A DNA stretch of 64,000 nucleotides from CAYVFC01 sp964450715 (GCA_964450715.1 CAYVFC010000005.1:1-64000); one strand, 5' to 3'. Shown: positions 28,507 to 38,211, numbered from the stretch's first letter. Translations and numbers: made by a program. The notes: generated by a model from the letters alone, not told the origin.

Positions 28507-30183
28507 CTACTCGGCGGCTTCGTCGGACAGCCGGCGCTCCTCGAGCCGCGAGATCAGCGCTTCCAGCTGCTCGCGAAGGCAACCGAGGCAGTCTTCGTCG
28601 CGTCGGGGGCCGCAGTCCATCTTTTTTCGGTCGGATAGCAGGAGCAAGTAGGGCAGCACCAGGGGATCGTCCAGCAGCTCGATCTTGTCCAGCTCACTCT
28701 TCTTCTCCCAACAGGTCTCGGCAATCTGCAAATAGGCGATCGCCCGCAGGTGAACGGGAACCTCTTCCTCCGGTACGTGGCGCAGCAGCGCTTCGGCCGC
28801 CGCTACCCGGTCGGAACGGGTCTCCCCGCGAACGAACGAATCGAGCTCGGCTCTCAGGCTTTCCGGGATCGGTGTTTCGTCTTCGTACGGGCTGCCGCCG
28901 CCCGCTGGAGCCTTCCGCTCGTCCTTGCCCGCCGGCACGACGGATCTGGCCAGCTTATCGAGCTTGCCCTTGGGTCTGACTTCCAGCTGGCCGGCCAGAA
29001 CCAGCAGCCCGCCGGCTACCAGCACGGCGAGCGCCGCGGAACCCAGCATGGCCTGGCTTCGTCGGGAGAGCCTGGGCGGCTGCACCGCACCCGTCTCGAC
29101 CGGGACGACCGTGTTCGGCGTCTGGCCCCCGGCGTCGGGCGGCGACTCCGGCGATGGCTCGGCCGGGAGCTTCAGCGTATTTTCGACTCCTCCGGCGGCG
29201 GCGGTCGTATCGTCGACCGCTCCGGTTTCGACTCCCGGCCCGGTCAGCAACAGCCGCTCGGCGGTCGGCTCGATCCGCGCGGCATCGGCCACCACCCGCA
29301 GGATATCGCGCACCGAGGCCGCGTCGGTGGGACGCGCGCCGGGCTCGATGGTCAGCAGCCGCGCAACCAGTTCTTGCAGCCCCTCCGGAATGGTGCGGTC
29401 GCCCGTCACCTCCCGTAGGGGCGGCGGTTGCTGGTTGAGCTGGTTCCTGACGATCTCGGCGACATCCTCGCCCTGCCAGAGCCGCTTTCCGGTGATGCAC
29501 TCCCATATGAGCACCCCCAGCGAGTAGAGGTCGGCCTGGTGCCCGGCCTTCTGCCCCATCGCTTGCTCGGGCGCCATATATCCGGGGGTGCCCACCACGC
29601 TGCCCACACCGGTGAGCTTGGGCGCCCCGCGCAGCGGGGGAGGGGCCAGGCTGTCCCGCGAGTACTTGGCGATGCCGAAATCCAGTATCTTGACCCGTTC
29701 TGTGCCGCTTTCGCGCCTGTGGATCAGGATGTTATCCGGCTTCAGATCGCGATGGACGATCCCGTGGGACTGGGCGGCGGCCAGCGCGTCGGCGATCTGG
29801 GCGCCCAGGTCCGCCGCTCGCGACCAGTGCAGCGTACCCTCGGCCACCAGCGTCTCGGTCAGCGACTTCCCGTGCACCAGCTGCGTCACCAAGTAGGCGC
29901 CGCCATCGGGCAGGGTGCCGAAATCCATCGCCGAGGTCACGTTTACGTGGTCTATGCTCGAGGTGACCATGGCCTCGCGGGCGAAGCGTTCGGCCAGGTC
30001 GGCGTTTCCCGCCAGCTCCGAGCGCACCACCTTGAAGGCCACCTCCTTGCGCAGGCCCAGGTGCTCGGCTACGAAGACCGCCCCCATGCCGCCCTCGCCC
30101 AACAAGTCCAGGATGCGGTACCGATCGTTGATCACTCGACCGATCCACTCCCGGTAGCTCGTATCCGGATTCTGACGGCTCAT
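28507..30183 (-). CDS. PknB-type Ser/Thr protein kinase, membrane anchored
   Basis: 558 residues from the ATG at 30183. Kinase domain about 22-300 with every catalytic element: LGEGGMGAVF (nucleotide loop), AFKVV (Lys), HRDLKPDN (catalytic loop), LDFGIAK (metal-binding Asp) and GTPGYMAPEQ (activation segment). A Pro/Thr-rich linker leads to one transmembrane helix (ALAVLVAGGLLVLAG, about 400-415) and a C-terminal periplasmic domain of about 130 residues, helical, with CGPRRDEDCLGC near the end. The domain order matches bacterial PknB-like receptors of Myxococcota. The giant TPR gene follows on the same strand, making it a candidate substrate or scaffold. Divergent from the Fe-alcohol dehydrogenase operon. 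Confidence 0.93.
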   Translation of the reverse strand: MSRQNPDTSYREWIGRVINDRYRILDLLGEGGMGAVFVAEHLGLRKEVAFKVVRSELAGNADLAERFAREAMVTSSIDHVNVTSAMDFGTLPDGGAYLVTQLVHGKSLTETLVAEGTLHWSRAADLGAQIADALAAAQSHGIVHRDLKPDNILIHRRESGTERVKILDFGIAKYSRDSLAPPPLRGAPKLTGVGSVVGTPGYMAPEQAMGQKAGHQADLYSLGVLIWECITGKRLWQGEDVAEIVRNQLNQQPPPLREVTGDRTIPEGLQELVARLLTIEPGARPTDAASVRDILRVVADAARIEPTAERLLLTGPGVETGAVDDTTAAAGGVENTLKLPAEPSPESPPDAGGQTPNTVVPVETGAVQPPRLSRRSQAMLGSAALAVLVAGGLLVLAGQLEVRPKGKLDKLARSVVPAGKDERKAPAGGGSPYEDETPIPESLRAELDSFVRGETRSDRVAAAEALLRHVPEEEVPVHLRAIAYLQIAETCWEKKSELDKIELLDDPLVLPYLLLLSDRKKMDCGPRRDEDCLGCLREQLEALISRLEERRLSDEAAE

Positions 30184-30242
30184 GGTACGGTTTCTTCTTC
30201 TCCAGGTCGGTTGGGTTAAAGGTAGCGGAATCTGCGCGCGAC

Positions 30243-30272
30243 TTGAAGCCGATCGGTCCGACCCTCTATGAT
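30243..30272 (+). promoter_or_regulatory. Probable sigma-70 promoter of the Fe-ADH/AOR operon
   Basis: TTGAAG at 30243-30248 and TATGAT at 30267-30272 are separated by 18 bp and match the consensus at four or five of six positions each. The start codon follows 26 bp downstream at 30299 with an AGGGGG ribosome site between them. The short leader leaves little room for RNA-based control. Confidence 0.5.
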
Positions 30273-30298
30273 GTACGGAACTCGACCAGGGGGTACCC

Positions 30299-31567
30299 AT
30301 GAGCTACTGGTTCGAAAACCCGCTGTTGAAGCCCTACCTGCCCCTGGCCGTCTCGACCTCGGTCAAGGGGCTTTCCGCCCATTTCATCGTGCCCAAGCTC
30401 TTTTACGGGGCCAACCTCTTTCCCGAGGGGCCGGTCCTGGGAGCGACGCCGATCGGGGTCATCAAGAGGCGCTGTCCCAGGCAGCGCGCCTTTCTGGTCA
30501 CCGACGCCGGCGCGGAGCGCTACGCCGCCCGCGTGGCGCGGGCGTTTTTACTGGACGGTTTCGCCACGCAGATCTGGAACCAGACCCTGCCCGAGGCGCC
30601 GCTGCCGAACGTGAAGGAAGCCGCCGGGGCCATGACCGCCTTCGAGCCCGACGTGATCGTGACCGTGGGCGGGGGCTCGGTGATCGATCTGGGCAAGGCG
30701 GCCTGGGCGCTGTACGAGCGCCCCGACCTCGAGGATCTGACCGGGCACCTGCCCATCATTCCCCTCGAGCTCAGGCGCAAGGCCATCCTGGTGGCGGTGC
30801 CCACCACCAGCGGGACGGGCTCGGAATGTACCAACGTCGCGGTGGTGACCGATCCGGAGGCGCACCGTAAAGTGCCGGTGGTCAGCGGCGAGCTGGTTCC
30901 GGACTTCGCGCTGCTGGTTCCCGAGTTCACCGCCAGTATGCCGCCCGGTCTTACGGTGGGCACCGGGCTCGACGTGCTCGCCCACGCGGTCGACGCGGCG
31001 CTGTTGACCACCGCCGACGAGCTGACCGACGCTCTGGCGCTTTCAGCCGTACAGATGGTCTTCCGCTGGCTGCCCAGGGCCTACCGAAACGGCCGGGACG
31101 CGGAAGCGCGGGCCAAGATGGTGTTGGCGTCGAGCATGGCCGGCATGGCCATCGGAAACGCCGGCGTCTCGCTGACCCACGCCTTCGGGCACACACTCGG
31201 AGCCGTCTTCGACCTGCACCACGGGCTCTGCGTGGGCGCCTTCACCCCCTACTGCCTGCAGTACTACCGGCCGGTCACCGATCGCTGGCTCGGGCTGGCC
31301 CGGGCGCTGGACGTCCGGGGCCGAAACGATAACGCCAGGTTTAACAAATTGATCAATCTATTCCAGACCTTTTATCGAGAGTTAGGCGCCCCTGGCAAGC
31401 TGGCGGAGATGGGGATCGGTCGCAAGGACCTGGATCGGAACATGAAACGGCTGGTGCGCGATACCCTGAGCGACATCTCCGTGCATTTGAGCCCGCGGCC
31501 GTTGAGCGCGAGCCACTGTGAGAAGTTGTTGCGCCATGCCTACGCCGGCAAAAAGATCGCATTTTGA
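30299..31567 (+). CDS. Iron-containing alcohol dehydrogenase
   Basis: 422 residues, good AGGGGG ribosome site. NAD-binding half: VTVGGGSVIDLGKA with the family GGGS motif, and PTTSGTGSE. Metal-binding half: Asp and His in GLDVLAHAVDA and two His in HAFGHTLGAVFDLHHG, the four ligands of the catalytic Fe(II). These enzymes interconvert primary alcohols and aldehydes with NAD(P)H. The next gene, 11 bp downstream, is an aldehyde:ferredoxin oxidoreductase, so the pair could turn carboxylic acids into alcohols or run the reverse oxidation. The N-terminal extension of about 40 residues is slightly longer than usual. Confidence 0.93.
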   Translation: MSYWFENPLLKPYLPLAVSTSVKGLSAHFIVPKLFYGANLFPEGPVLGATPIGVIKRRCPRQRAFLVTDAGAERYAARVARAFLLDGFATQIWNQTLPEAPLPNVKEAAGAMTAFEPDVIVTVGGGSVIDLGKAAWALYERPDLEDLTGHLPIIPLELRRKAILVAVPTTSGTGSECTNVAVVTDPEAHRKVPVVSGELVPDFALLVPEFTASMPPGLTVGTGLDVLAHAVDAALLTTADELTDALALSAVQMVFRWLPRAYRNGRDAEARAKMVLASSMAGMAIGNAGVSLTHAFGHTLGAVFDLHHGLCVGAFTPYCLQYYRPVTDRWLGLARALDVRGRNDNARFNKLINLFQTFYRELGAPGKLAEMGIGRKDLDRNMKRLVRDTLSDISVHLSPRPLSASHCEKLLRHAYAGKKIAF

Positions 31568-31578
31568 GGAGAGGGACC

Positions 31579-33420
31579 ATGTACGGATATCAGGGCAAGT
31601 TCCTACATCTGGACCTGGACCAGCGGCAGGTAGCAGAGCTGCCTCTGGCCGAGGGCGATCTCGAGGACTTTATCGGCGGTTCAGCGCTGGCGGCAAAGTT
31701 GATCTACGACCGGGTCGAGGCCGGCATGGATCCGCTGTCGCCGGGCAACCCTCTGGTATTCGCCACCGGTCCCTTAACCGGCAGCCCCGTTCCCATGGTA
31801 AGCCGTTACGCGGTCTGCGGCATCTCACCGCTGACCGGGTACTGGGGCGAGGCGACCAGCGGCGGGCAGTTCCCCTTCCGGCTCAAGGGCTCTGGGTACG
31901 ACGGGATCCTGGTCAGTGGCAAGTCAGACGCTCCGGTCTACCTCAGGGTGAAGGACGGAGCCGCGGAGATCGCGGATGCCTCGCATCTCTGGGGCAAGGA
32001 CATCTACCAGACTCAGCAGCTGGTGGAGGCGGAGATGGGCGATACCCCGCATTCGGTGGCCTGTATCGGCCAGGCCGGAGAGAGGTTGATCCGATACGCC
32101 TGCGTGATGAACGACCGCGGGCGGGCAGCCGGCCGCTGCGGGCTGGGCGCCCTGATGGGCTCCAAGAAGTTGAAAGCCGTGGTGGTGGCCGGCAAGTCCG
32201 CGACCGCACCGGCGAACGCGACGCGGCTAGGTGAGCTGGTGACCGAGGCTCGGGCCGCCATCAAGGGCAACATGGTGGCGAAGGCCATGGGCGAGTATGG
32301 CACGCTGATGTACGCCGACATGGGCATGGCCCTGGGGGATGTGCCGGCGCGCTACTTCACCCGGAGCGTCTTTCCCGTGGGCAAGGTCAATGGCCGGGCC
32401 CTGCGCCAGGCCTATGCCGTGGAGAAGGCCTCGTGCCAGGGGTGTCCCGTCGGCTGCGGCCGTAAGGTCACCGGATTTCGACCGGAGCTTCCCGCGGTCG
32501 ATGGTCCGGAGTACGAGACGACCGTGGCCTTCGGGCCGCTCTGCATGAACTTCGATCTCGACTCCATCATCGAGGCCAACCATCTCTGTAACGCGGTGGG
32601 CATGGACACAATCTCGGCCGGGGTCTGTATCGCCTATGCCATGTACCTGGCCGAGCAGGGCGCACTCGCTCGGGAGGCAGCCGGCATGGATATCGCGTGG
32701 GGAGATGGGAATACTATCATCAAACTCGTCCGGATGATCGTCGATCGGGAAGGCGTCGGCGATCTGCTCTCCGGGGGAACGCTGGAGATGGCGCGGACGC
32801 TGGGTCGCGACGAGGGGGAGGCGGCTCAGGTCAAGGGCATGGAGATCCCCATGCACGACCCCCGGGCCTTTCACGGACAGGCCCTGAGCTACGCCACCGG
32901 GCCGCGCGGCGCCTGCCACCTGAAGGGCGATTACTACAGCGTTGACCTGGGAGGCGCGGTGGCCGAGCTGGACATCGCCGGCGGGGAGAGACTCTCGTCC
33001 GAGGGCAAGGCGGTATCGGCGGCGAAGTACCAGAGCCTGCGCGATCTTTTCGATTCCCTTACCCTCTGTAAGTTCGCACCGTTGTCCGTGACCCAGATCT
33101 GCGCGATACTCAACGCCATCACCGGCCGGCAATACACGCCCAAGACGCTGCTGCAGGCGGGCGACCGCTCCATCAATATCAAGCGGGCCATCGGCAACCG
33201 ACTGGGCTTGCGCCGCGAGGACGACCGCCTGCCCGGCATCTGCCTGGAGGCACTCTCCGAGGGCAGCACCGAGGGCGTGATCCCGGACATGAACCGCTTG
33301 CTGAGGCAGTACTACGACTACCGGCAGTGGGACTGGGCGACGGGCAAGCCGAAGAAGGAAAAGCTGCTGGAGCTGGGGCTGGAGCGGATCGCCCGGGACC
33401 TCTATCCCTCTTCGCCGTAA
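31579..33420 (+). CDS. Tungsten aldehyde:ferredoxin oxidoreductase (AOR family)
   Basis: 613 residues, normal for the family; the ATG at 31579 follows GAGGAGAGG. The four ligands of the [4Fe-4S] cluster are visible as C286, C289 and C293 (CQGCPVGC) and C497 (LCKFAPL). The tungstopterin-binding N-terminal domain is clear (GGSALAAKLIYD, GPLTGSPVPMVSRY, KGSGYDGILVSGK). AORs oxidise aldehydes to acids with ferredoxin as acceptor, or reduce activated acids in reverse. Co-transcribed with the Fe-ADH. No small ferredoxin-like AOR subunit is adjacent. The stop overlaps the convergent truB gene by 19 bp. Its presence implies tungsten uptake and low-oxygen conditions at least some of the time. Confidence 0.95.
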   Translation: MYGYQGKFLHLDLDQRQVAELPLAEGDLEDFIGGSALAAKLIYDRVEAGMDPLSPGNPLVFATGPLTGSPVPMVSRYAVCGISPLTGYWGEATSGGQFPFRLKGSGYDGILVSGKSDAPVYLRVKDGAAEIADASHLWGKDIYQTQQLVEAEMGDTPHSVACIGQAGERLIRYACVMNDRGRAAGRCGLGALMGSKKLKAVVVAGKSATAPANATRLGELVTEARAAIKGNMVAKAMGEYGTLMYADMGMALGDVPARYFTRSVFPVGKVNGRALRQAYAVEKASCQGCPVGCGRKVTGFRPELPAVDGPEYETTVAFGPLCMNFDLDSIIEANHLCNAVGMDTISAGVCIAYAMYLAEQGALAREAAGMDIAWGDGNTIIKLVRMIVDREGVGDLLSGGTLEMARTLGRDEGEAAQVKGMEIPMHDPRAFHGQALSYATGPRGACHLKGDYYSVDLGGAVAELDIAGGERLSSEGKAVSAAKYQSLRDLFDSLTLCKFAPLSVTQICAILNAITGRQYTPKTLLQAGDRSINIKRAIGNRLGLRREDDRLPGICLEALSEGSTEGVIPDMNRLLRQYYDYRQWDWATGKPKKEKLLELGLERIARDLYPSSP

Positions 33421-34361
33421 CGAAACCCGCGCTCCACCTGCAGCGCGTCCCGGCCGGCGCGGGCAATGGCCACCAGGCGCGAGTCGGCGTCGAGCAGGGC
33501 GACGAGGGCCTCGGGCCGTAGCGCGGGCGGAAGGGATACGATCTGCGAAAGGGAGACGGGGCGGCCGTGCAAGGCGTCCTCGCGGCCCTGATCGGTCAAG
33601 GTCAGCTGGGGCAGGGAGCCGCAGCACTCGGCGGGGGGTAGCAGCCGGGCGCGCAGGCGGGAACGTTCGGCGTCATCCGCGGCGGCGCGCCGTAGGGTTT
33701 CGGCGTCGATGGCCCGCTCTACCTCGAAGGGGCCGCTGCGCAACCGGCGTAAGGCGGAGAGGTGGCCCACCGTCCCCAGCGCCAGCGCCAGGTCTCTGCC
33801 CAGCGCTCTCACGTAGAAGCCCTTGCCGCACTCGACCTGGAGGTCGATCTCGGTCTGGCGTACATCGAGTATATGAAGGGCGTGCACCTCGACCCGGCGC
33901 GCCGGGGGATCGACCGGCTCGCCGCGCCGGACCCTCTCGTAGAGCGGGCGCCCGCCGCTCTTCAGGGCGCTGACCGCGGGGGGCTTCTGCTCGATGGTGC
34001 CGAGGAAAGGCCGGGCGGCGCTCTGGACCGCGGCCCGGGTGAGGTCGGGCGGTACGGGTAGCTGCTCGGTTACCCGGCCGTCGGCGTCCAGGCTGTCCGT
34101 GGTTCGTCCCAGCGCCACGGTGGCCGCGTAGAGCTTGCTCTCGGCCGAGAGGTAGGGCACGAGCTTGGTCGCCTCGCCCACGGCCAGCACCAGAAGCCCG
34201 GTGGCCATGGGGTCCAGCGTTCCGGCGTGGCCCACCGTTCGCGTGCCGAGCGCCTTGCGCGCCAGCGCGACCATGTCGTGCGAGGTGGGGCCGCGCGGCT
34301 TGTCGAGCAGCAGTGCTCCGTGCAGAACCTTCTGCCCGCCGCGCCGGGAACGCCTAGCCAT
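33402..34361 (-). CDS. truB: tRNA pseudouridine(55) synthase TruB
   Basis: 319 residues. It makes pseudouridine 55 in the T-loop of tRNA. The catalytic Asp sits in VGHAGTLDPMATG. Other family pieces are LLLDKPRGPTSHD, YERVRRGEP and CGKGFYVRALGRDL. The C-terminal part (PUA-like) is present. It is the last gene of the rimP-to-truB operon, starting four bases after the rbfA stop, and its 3' end overlaps the convergent AOR gene by 19 bp. Confidence 0.97.
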   Translation of the reverse strand: MARRSRRGGQKVLHGALLLDKPRGPTSHDMVALARKALGTRTVGHAGTLDPMATGLLVLAVGEATKLVPYLSAESKLYAATVALGRTTDSLDADGRVTEQLPVPPDLTRAAVQSAARPFLGTIEQKPPAVSALKSGGRPLYERVRRGEPVDPPARRVEVHALHILDVRQTEIDLQVECGKGFYVRALGRDLALALGTVGHLSALRRLRSGPFEVERAIDAETLRRAAADDAERSRLRARLLPPAECCGSLPQLTLTDQGREDALHGRPVSLSQIVSLPPALRPEALVALLDADSRLVAIARAGRDALQVERGFRYGEEG

Positions 34362-34365
34362 CCGC

Positions 34366-34755
34366 TCACCCCGGTTCTCGTTCGCTCTCTTGCTCGCGGC
34401 CGATCTCGAGAAGCAGCTGTTCGACGCGCGCGGCGCGGTCGGGCTGCTCGTCCCAGTGGAAGTGAAGCTCGGGCAGGTGGCGCAGCTCGAGGTGGGGCCC
34501 GAGCTTGTGGCGCAGGAAGCCGCCGGCCCGGTTCATGGCGCGTACGGCCGCGCGCTGGCTCTCCACGCTGCTCTCCGCCTCGGTCAGGCGGACGTAGACG
34601 CGCGCCAGCTTGAGATCGACGCTCACCGCCACGTGCGAGATATAGACCCCGGCCGCTTCCGGATCGCGGAGCTCGCCCTTGAGCAGCAGGCGCATCAGCT
34701 CCTCCTTCACCCGCTCGGCCACGCGCGCCGGCCGCTTGCTCGCAGCGCCTTTCAC
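34366..34755 (-). CDS. rbfA: Ribosome-binding factor A
   Basis: 129 residues with the KH-like fold of RbfA (RVAERVKEELMRLLLKGELRDP, GVYISHVAVSVDLKLARVYV, LRHKLGPHLELRHLPELHF). It matures the 30S subunit, acting on the 5' end of 16S rRNA, and is needed in the cold. Its ATG overlaps the stop of the preceding gene as ATGA, so translation is probably coupled. Confidence 0.95.
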   Translation of the reverse strand: MKGAASKRPARVAERVKEELMRLLLKGELRDPEAAGVYISHVAVSVDLKLARVYVRLTEAESSVESQRAAVRAMNRAGGFLRHKLGPHLELRHLPELHFHWDEQPDRAARVEQLLLEIGREQESEREPG

Positions 34756-35099
34756 GGTTCCCCCAGCTCCTCTGTCGGCTCCTGTCCGAGCGCCTCCATC
34801 CCCAGCTCCTCGCCCAGGCTGACGAGCTCGGTCGCGCGGTCCGCTATCACGGCCTCGGTGTTGGCGGAGACGAAGGAGCCGATCTGATCGAGCATGGAGT
34901 TGGCGTGCCGCCGGTCGTTGGAGAGCACGGCAAAGGCCAGGGTGGCGCGGCGCCTGCTGTCCAGGTCGCCCACCTCGGCCGCCGCGGCTTTGAAGCGGTT
35001 GCGCGTCCGTTCGAGTAGCGGCCGTACCACGGACCGCTTTCCCTTCAGCGAGTCATTGCCCGGCAGCAGCAGAACGATGCGACATACGCCCACGACCAT
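34752..35099 (-). CDS. ylxP: DUF503 family protein YlxP
   Basis: About 115 residues, starting MVVGVCRIVLLLPGNDSLKGKRSVV, the standard DUF503 N-terminus. The middle (DLDSRRRATLAFAVLSND) and position between infB and rbfA fit YlxP of other bacteria. In Bacillus it is an RbfA-like ribosome assembly factor. No strong ribosome site is visible before the ATG. It ends in a 4-bp overlap with rbfA. Confidence 0.9.
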   Translation of the reverse strand: MVVGVCRIVLLLPGNDSLKGKRSVVRPLLERTRNRFKAAAAEVGDLDSRRRATLAFAVLSNDRRHANSMLDQIGSFVSANTEAVIADRATELVSLGEELGMEALGQEPTEELGEP

Positions 35100-35137
35100 G
35101 GTTCGCCCGAACGGGGAAAGGGAAGGGAGCGCGGGCA

Positions 35138-37804
35138 CTAGAGCGTGCCCGCCACCTCCTGGATCTCGAAGCACTCGATGACGTCGTTTTCCTTGATGTC
35201 GCTGTAGTTCTCCAGCGCGATGCCGCACTCCAGACCCGAGGCGACCTCCCTAACGTCGTCCTTGACGCGTCGCAGCGATTTGATGTCGCCCTCCCAGACC
35301 TGGACCGAATCGCGCACCAGGCGCACCTTGGCCGAGCGTTGGATCTTGCCCTCGGAGACGAAACAGCCCGCGATCTTGCCCTTGGCCACGCTGAAAACCT
35401 GCCGGATCTCGGCTTTGCCCAGCACGCGCTCGATCAGCTCCGGCTTGAGCAGCCCGGCCATGGCCGCCTTCACCTCGTCGATCACGTCGTAGATGACGTT
35501 GTAGGTGCGGATCTCGATGCGTTCGGACTTGGAGGTCTTCACCGCTCCGCCGGTGGGACGCACGCCGAATCCGATCACGATGGCGTGAGAGGCCGAGGCC
35601 AGCATCACGTCGCTCTCGGTGATGGCTCCCACGCCGCTGTGCACCACGCTCACCTTGACCTTCTCCGAGGAGAGCTCGCCGAGCGCCTTGACCAGCGCCT
35701 CGGACGAGCCCTGCACGTCGGCCTTCACCACCAGTTTCAGCTCTTCGATCTCGGCCTGCTGCATCTTCTGCATCAGGTCGTTCAGGCCGATCTTGGACAG
35801 CTCGGGCCCGACCACCGGCGGTCCGGAGGCGGCCTTCCTGCGGTCGACCAGCTGCTGGCCCACCTTGGCGTCGGTCACCACGTCGAATCCGTCGCCCGCT
35901 TGCGGTACCTCGGACAGGCCCAGCACCTCCACCGGTGTGGAGGGACCGGCCTTGGAGGTCTGCTTGCCGCGGTCGTCGGTCATCGCGCGCACCTTGCCGA
36001 AGGCCTCGCCCGCTACCAGGAAGCTGCCGGTGCGCAGGGTGCCGTTCTTCACCAACAGGTTCGCCACCGGTCCCCGGCCCTTGTCCACGTAGGCCTCCAG
36101 TACCACGCCCTGCGCCGGAACCTTGGGGTTGGCCTTGAGCTCCAGCATCTCGGACTGCAGGGCCACGTTTTCCAGCAGGGTGTCGATTCCCTCTCCGGTC
36201 AGGGCGGATACGTTGACGAAGAGCGTGTCGCCGCCCCACTCCTCCGGTTGCAGATCGTGCTTGGCCAGCTCGCGCATAACGTTTTCGGGGCGCGCGTTTT
36301 GCCTGTCTACCTTGTTCACCGCCACCACGATGGGTACCTTGGCTTCCTTGGCGTGGTTAATGGCTTCCTCGGTCTGCGGCATCACGCCGTCGTCGGCGGC
36401 CACTACCAGGATGACCACGTCGGTGGCGTGCGCTCCCCGGGCCCGCATGGCCGTGAAGGCCGCGTGACCTGGGGTATCGATGAAGACCAGCGGCCCCTTC
36501 TTGGTCTCGACCCGGTAGGCGCCGATGTGCTGGGTGATGCCGCCATGCTCGCGGGCGGCCACGTCGGTCTTGCGGATCTTGTCGAGCAGCGAGGTCTTGC
36601 CGTGGTCGACGTGACCCATCACCGTGACCACCGGAGCGCGCATCTCGCGCGCATCCTCGTCGTCGACCACCTGGCCGCGCGCCTGGTCGATGAACTCGTC
36701 AAAGCTCACGGCCACGTTTTCCACCTCGAAGCCGAACTCGCTGGCGACGATCTTGGCCGTGTCCGAGTCGAGCGTGCTGTTGATCATCACCCCCGTCATT
36801 CCCATCTGCATGAGCTTCATCAGGACCTCGGTGGCCTTGAGCGACATGCGCTGGGCCAGGCTCTGCAGGCCGATACGGTCCTCGATGCGGATGACGCGCT
36901 TCTGCGCGCCGGGAACCGTGAGCTCGGTCTTCTGGGCCTTCTTGCCCGGCGCGGGCTTGCGGGCCCTGCCGGGACGACCCGGGCGGGCTTGCTGCCGCCC
37001 GGTGGGGCCGATGGCCGCGCGCGCCAGCTCGCGGCGGCGCGGTACGGCCGAGACCTGCGTTTCGTCCGTGCGCTTCTGCTCCGCGTGCTGGCTGACGATA
37101 CGCGAACGCTGCTCCGCGGATAGCACGGCGCGCGGCCCCACCACCTGGTTGCCGCGGGCGACCACCCCGGGTGGCAGGCTGGAGGCTCCCAGCCGTTCCT
37201 CGTAAGAGGGGGGATGCGAGGGTCGGGTAACCGCCGGCGGCTCCGCTTCCGGCTCCGGAGCGGGCGGGCCGTCGGCCGCGACGGGCGCGGCGGCGACCGG
37301 AGCGGGCTCGGGCGGCGGTGCGATCGCGGCTTCCGGTGACTCGAGCCGGGGACTCTCGGGCGGCGGCGGTACGGCGGCTGCCGGGGCAGGCGGCGCGGCC
37401 GCGGCTTCCGGCTCCGCTGCCCGCGGTTGCTCGGCGGGTGCGGTCTTGCGCGCGGCCGCGGCTCTGGGTTGCCGCTTGACCGGCGCGCGGGTCGGGGCGG
37501 CGGGCGCGGCTCTCTCCGCTGCTTCCGCTGCCGCTTCCTCGTTTTCCGTCTGCGGGGCTGGTGCGGCCGCGGTTCTGGCCGTGTGTACCGAACGCCTGCG
37601 CACGACGGTGGGCCGGATGCGTTCCTCGACCACGTTCTGCTGCTTGTCTTTTTCCAACGCCCGCTTGAGACGTTCCAGATCTCCCGCGTCCAGCGAGCTC
37701 ATGTGGTTGCGGACCTGGATACCCAGGGAGGCGATCTTCGCGAGCAGCTCCCGGTTTTCGATACCGAGCTCGCGGGCTACCTCGTATACGCGAACCTTGT
37801 TCAT
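35138..37804 (-). CDS. infB: Translation initiation factor IF-2
   Basis: 888 residues; the ATG at 37804 follows GAGGAGG and overlaps the preceding gene by 4 bp. The N-terminal IF2N helix bundle (MNKVRVYEVARELGIENREL) is followed by about 250 residues of Ala/Pro/Glu-rich linker, a second IF2N-like segment (LQSLAQRMSLKATEVLMKL) and the GTPase domain (VMGHVDHGKTSLLDKI, DTPGHAAFTAMRARGA, VVAVNKVDR). Domains II to IV, which bind the ribosome and initiator tRNA, are complete and end in ENDVIECFEIQEVAGTL. The long acidic/proline linker is typical of deltaproteobacterial and myxobacterial IF-2. Confidence 0.97.
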   Translation of the reverse strand: MNKVRVYEVARELGIENRELLAKIASLGIQVRNHMSSLDAGDLERLKRALEKDKQQNVVEERIRPTVVRRRSVHTARTAAAPAPQTENEEAAAEAAERAAPAAPTRAPVKRQPRAAAARKTAPAEQPRAAEPEAAAAPPAPAAAVPPPPESPRLESPEAAIAPPPEPAPVAAAPVAADGPPAPEPEAEPPAVTRPSHPPSYEERLGASSLPPGVVARGNQVVGPRAVLSAEQRSRIVSQHAEQKRTDETQVSAVPRRRELARAAIGPTGRQQARPGRPGRARKPAPGKKAQKTELTVPGAQKRVIRIEDRIGLQSLAQRMSLKATEVLMKLMQMGMTGVMINSTLDSDTAKIVASEFGFEVENVAVSFDEFIDQARGQVVDDEDAREMRAPVVTVMGHVDHGKTSLLDKIRKTDVAAREHGGITQHIGAYRVETKKGPLVFIDTPGHAAFTAMRARGAHATDVVILVVAADDGVMPQTEEAINHAKEAKVPIVVAVNKVDRQNARPENVMRELAKHDLQPEEWGGDTLFVNVSALTGEGIDTLLENVALQSEMLELKANPKVPAQGVVLEAYVDKGRGPVANLLVKNGTLRTGSFLVAGEAFGKVRAMTDDRGKQTSKAGPSTPVEVLGLSEVPQAGDGFDVVTDAKVGQQLVDRRKAASGPPVVGPELSKIGLNDLMQKMQQAEIEELKLVVKADVQGSSEALVKALGELSSEKVKVSVVHSGVGAITESDVMLASASHAIVIGFGVRPTGGAVKTSKSERIEIRTYNVIYDVIDEVKAAMAGLLKPELIERVLGKAEIRQVFSVAKGKIAGCFVSEGKIQRSAKVRLVRDSVQVWEGDIKSLRRVKDDVREVASGLECGIALENYSDIKENDVIECFEIQEVAGTL

Positions 37805-38210
37805 GCATCCTCCTCGAACGCCGCGGCGCGTTCGGCCGCGCAGATGATTCGTTCGGCCAGATCTGGATCGGTGGGAGCGCCGCAGAGCAGCCGTCGGTTC
37901 CGCCGCGCGATCGCCAGCAGCTGCTCGATCCGTAACCGGTATTGCTCGGCCGCAGAGGCGACGAGCTCGCCAGCCGCCGGGCCGGGCGTAGCGGGGAAGG
38001 CGCGCCGGAACGCTCCTGATTTCACCGCCCGTACGATGCAACTCTTCCGCGGATGGACCGAGACCCCCCGTCCCGGCGCCCTCCGGCGGATATCCGGTGC
38101 GATCCGATCGGTATCCACAGTGCGGGCAAAACGCAGCAGGCAATCGCGGGCGTCCCTCTGCCGGCACCCCGCGCAGGTTCGTATCGCGGTTCTCTTACCC
38201 TTCGCTCCCA

Positions 38211-38211
<1 letters not shown>
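37801..38211 (-). CDS. rnpM: YlxR/RnpM (DUF448) RNA-binding protein
   Basis: 136 residues, GTG start overlapping the nusA stop by one base (TAGTG) and ending in an ATGA overlap with infB. The signature RTCAGCRQRDARDCLLRFAR and APGRGVSVHPRKSCIVRAVK defines the family; in Bacillus the protein binds RNase P RNA and modulates it. The C-terminal 50 residues (QYRLRIEQLLAIARRNRRLL) extend beyond the usual 90-residue domain and resemble the L7Ae-like module fused to some YlxR proteins, here apparently shortened. Confidence 0.92.
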
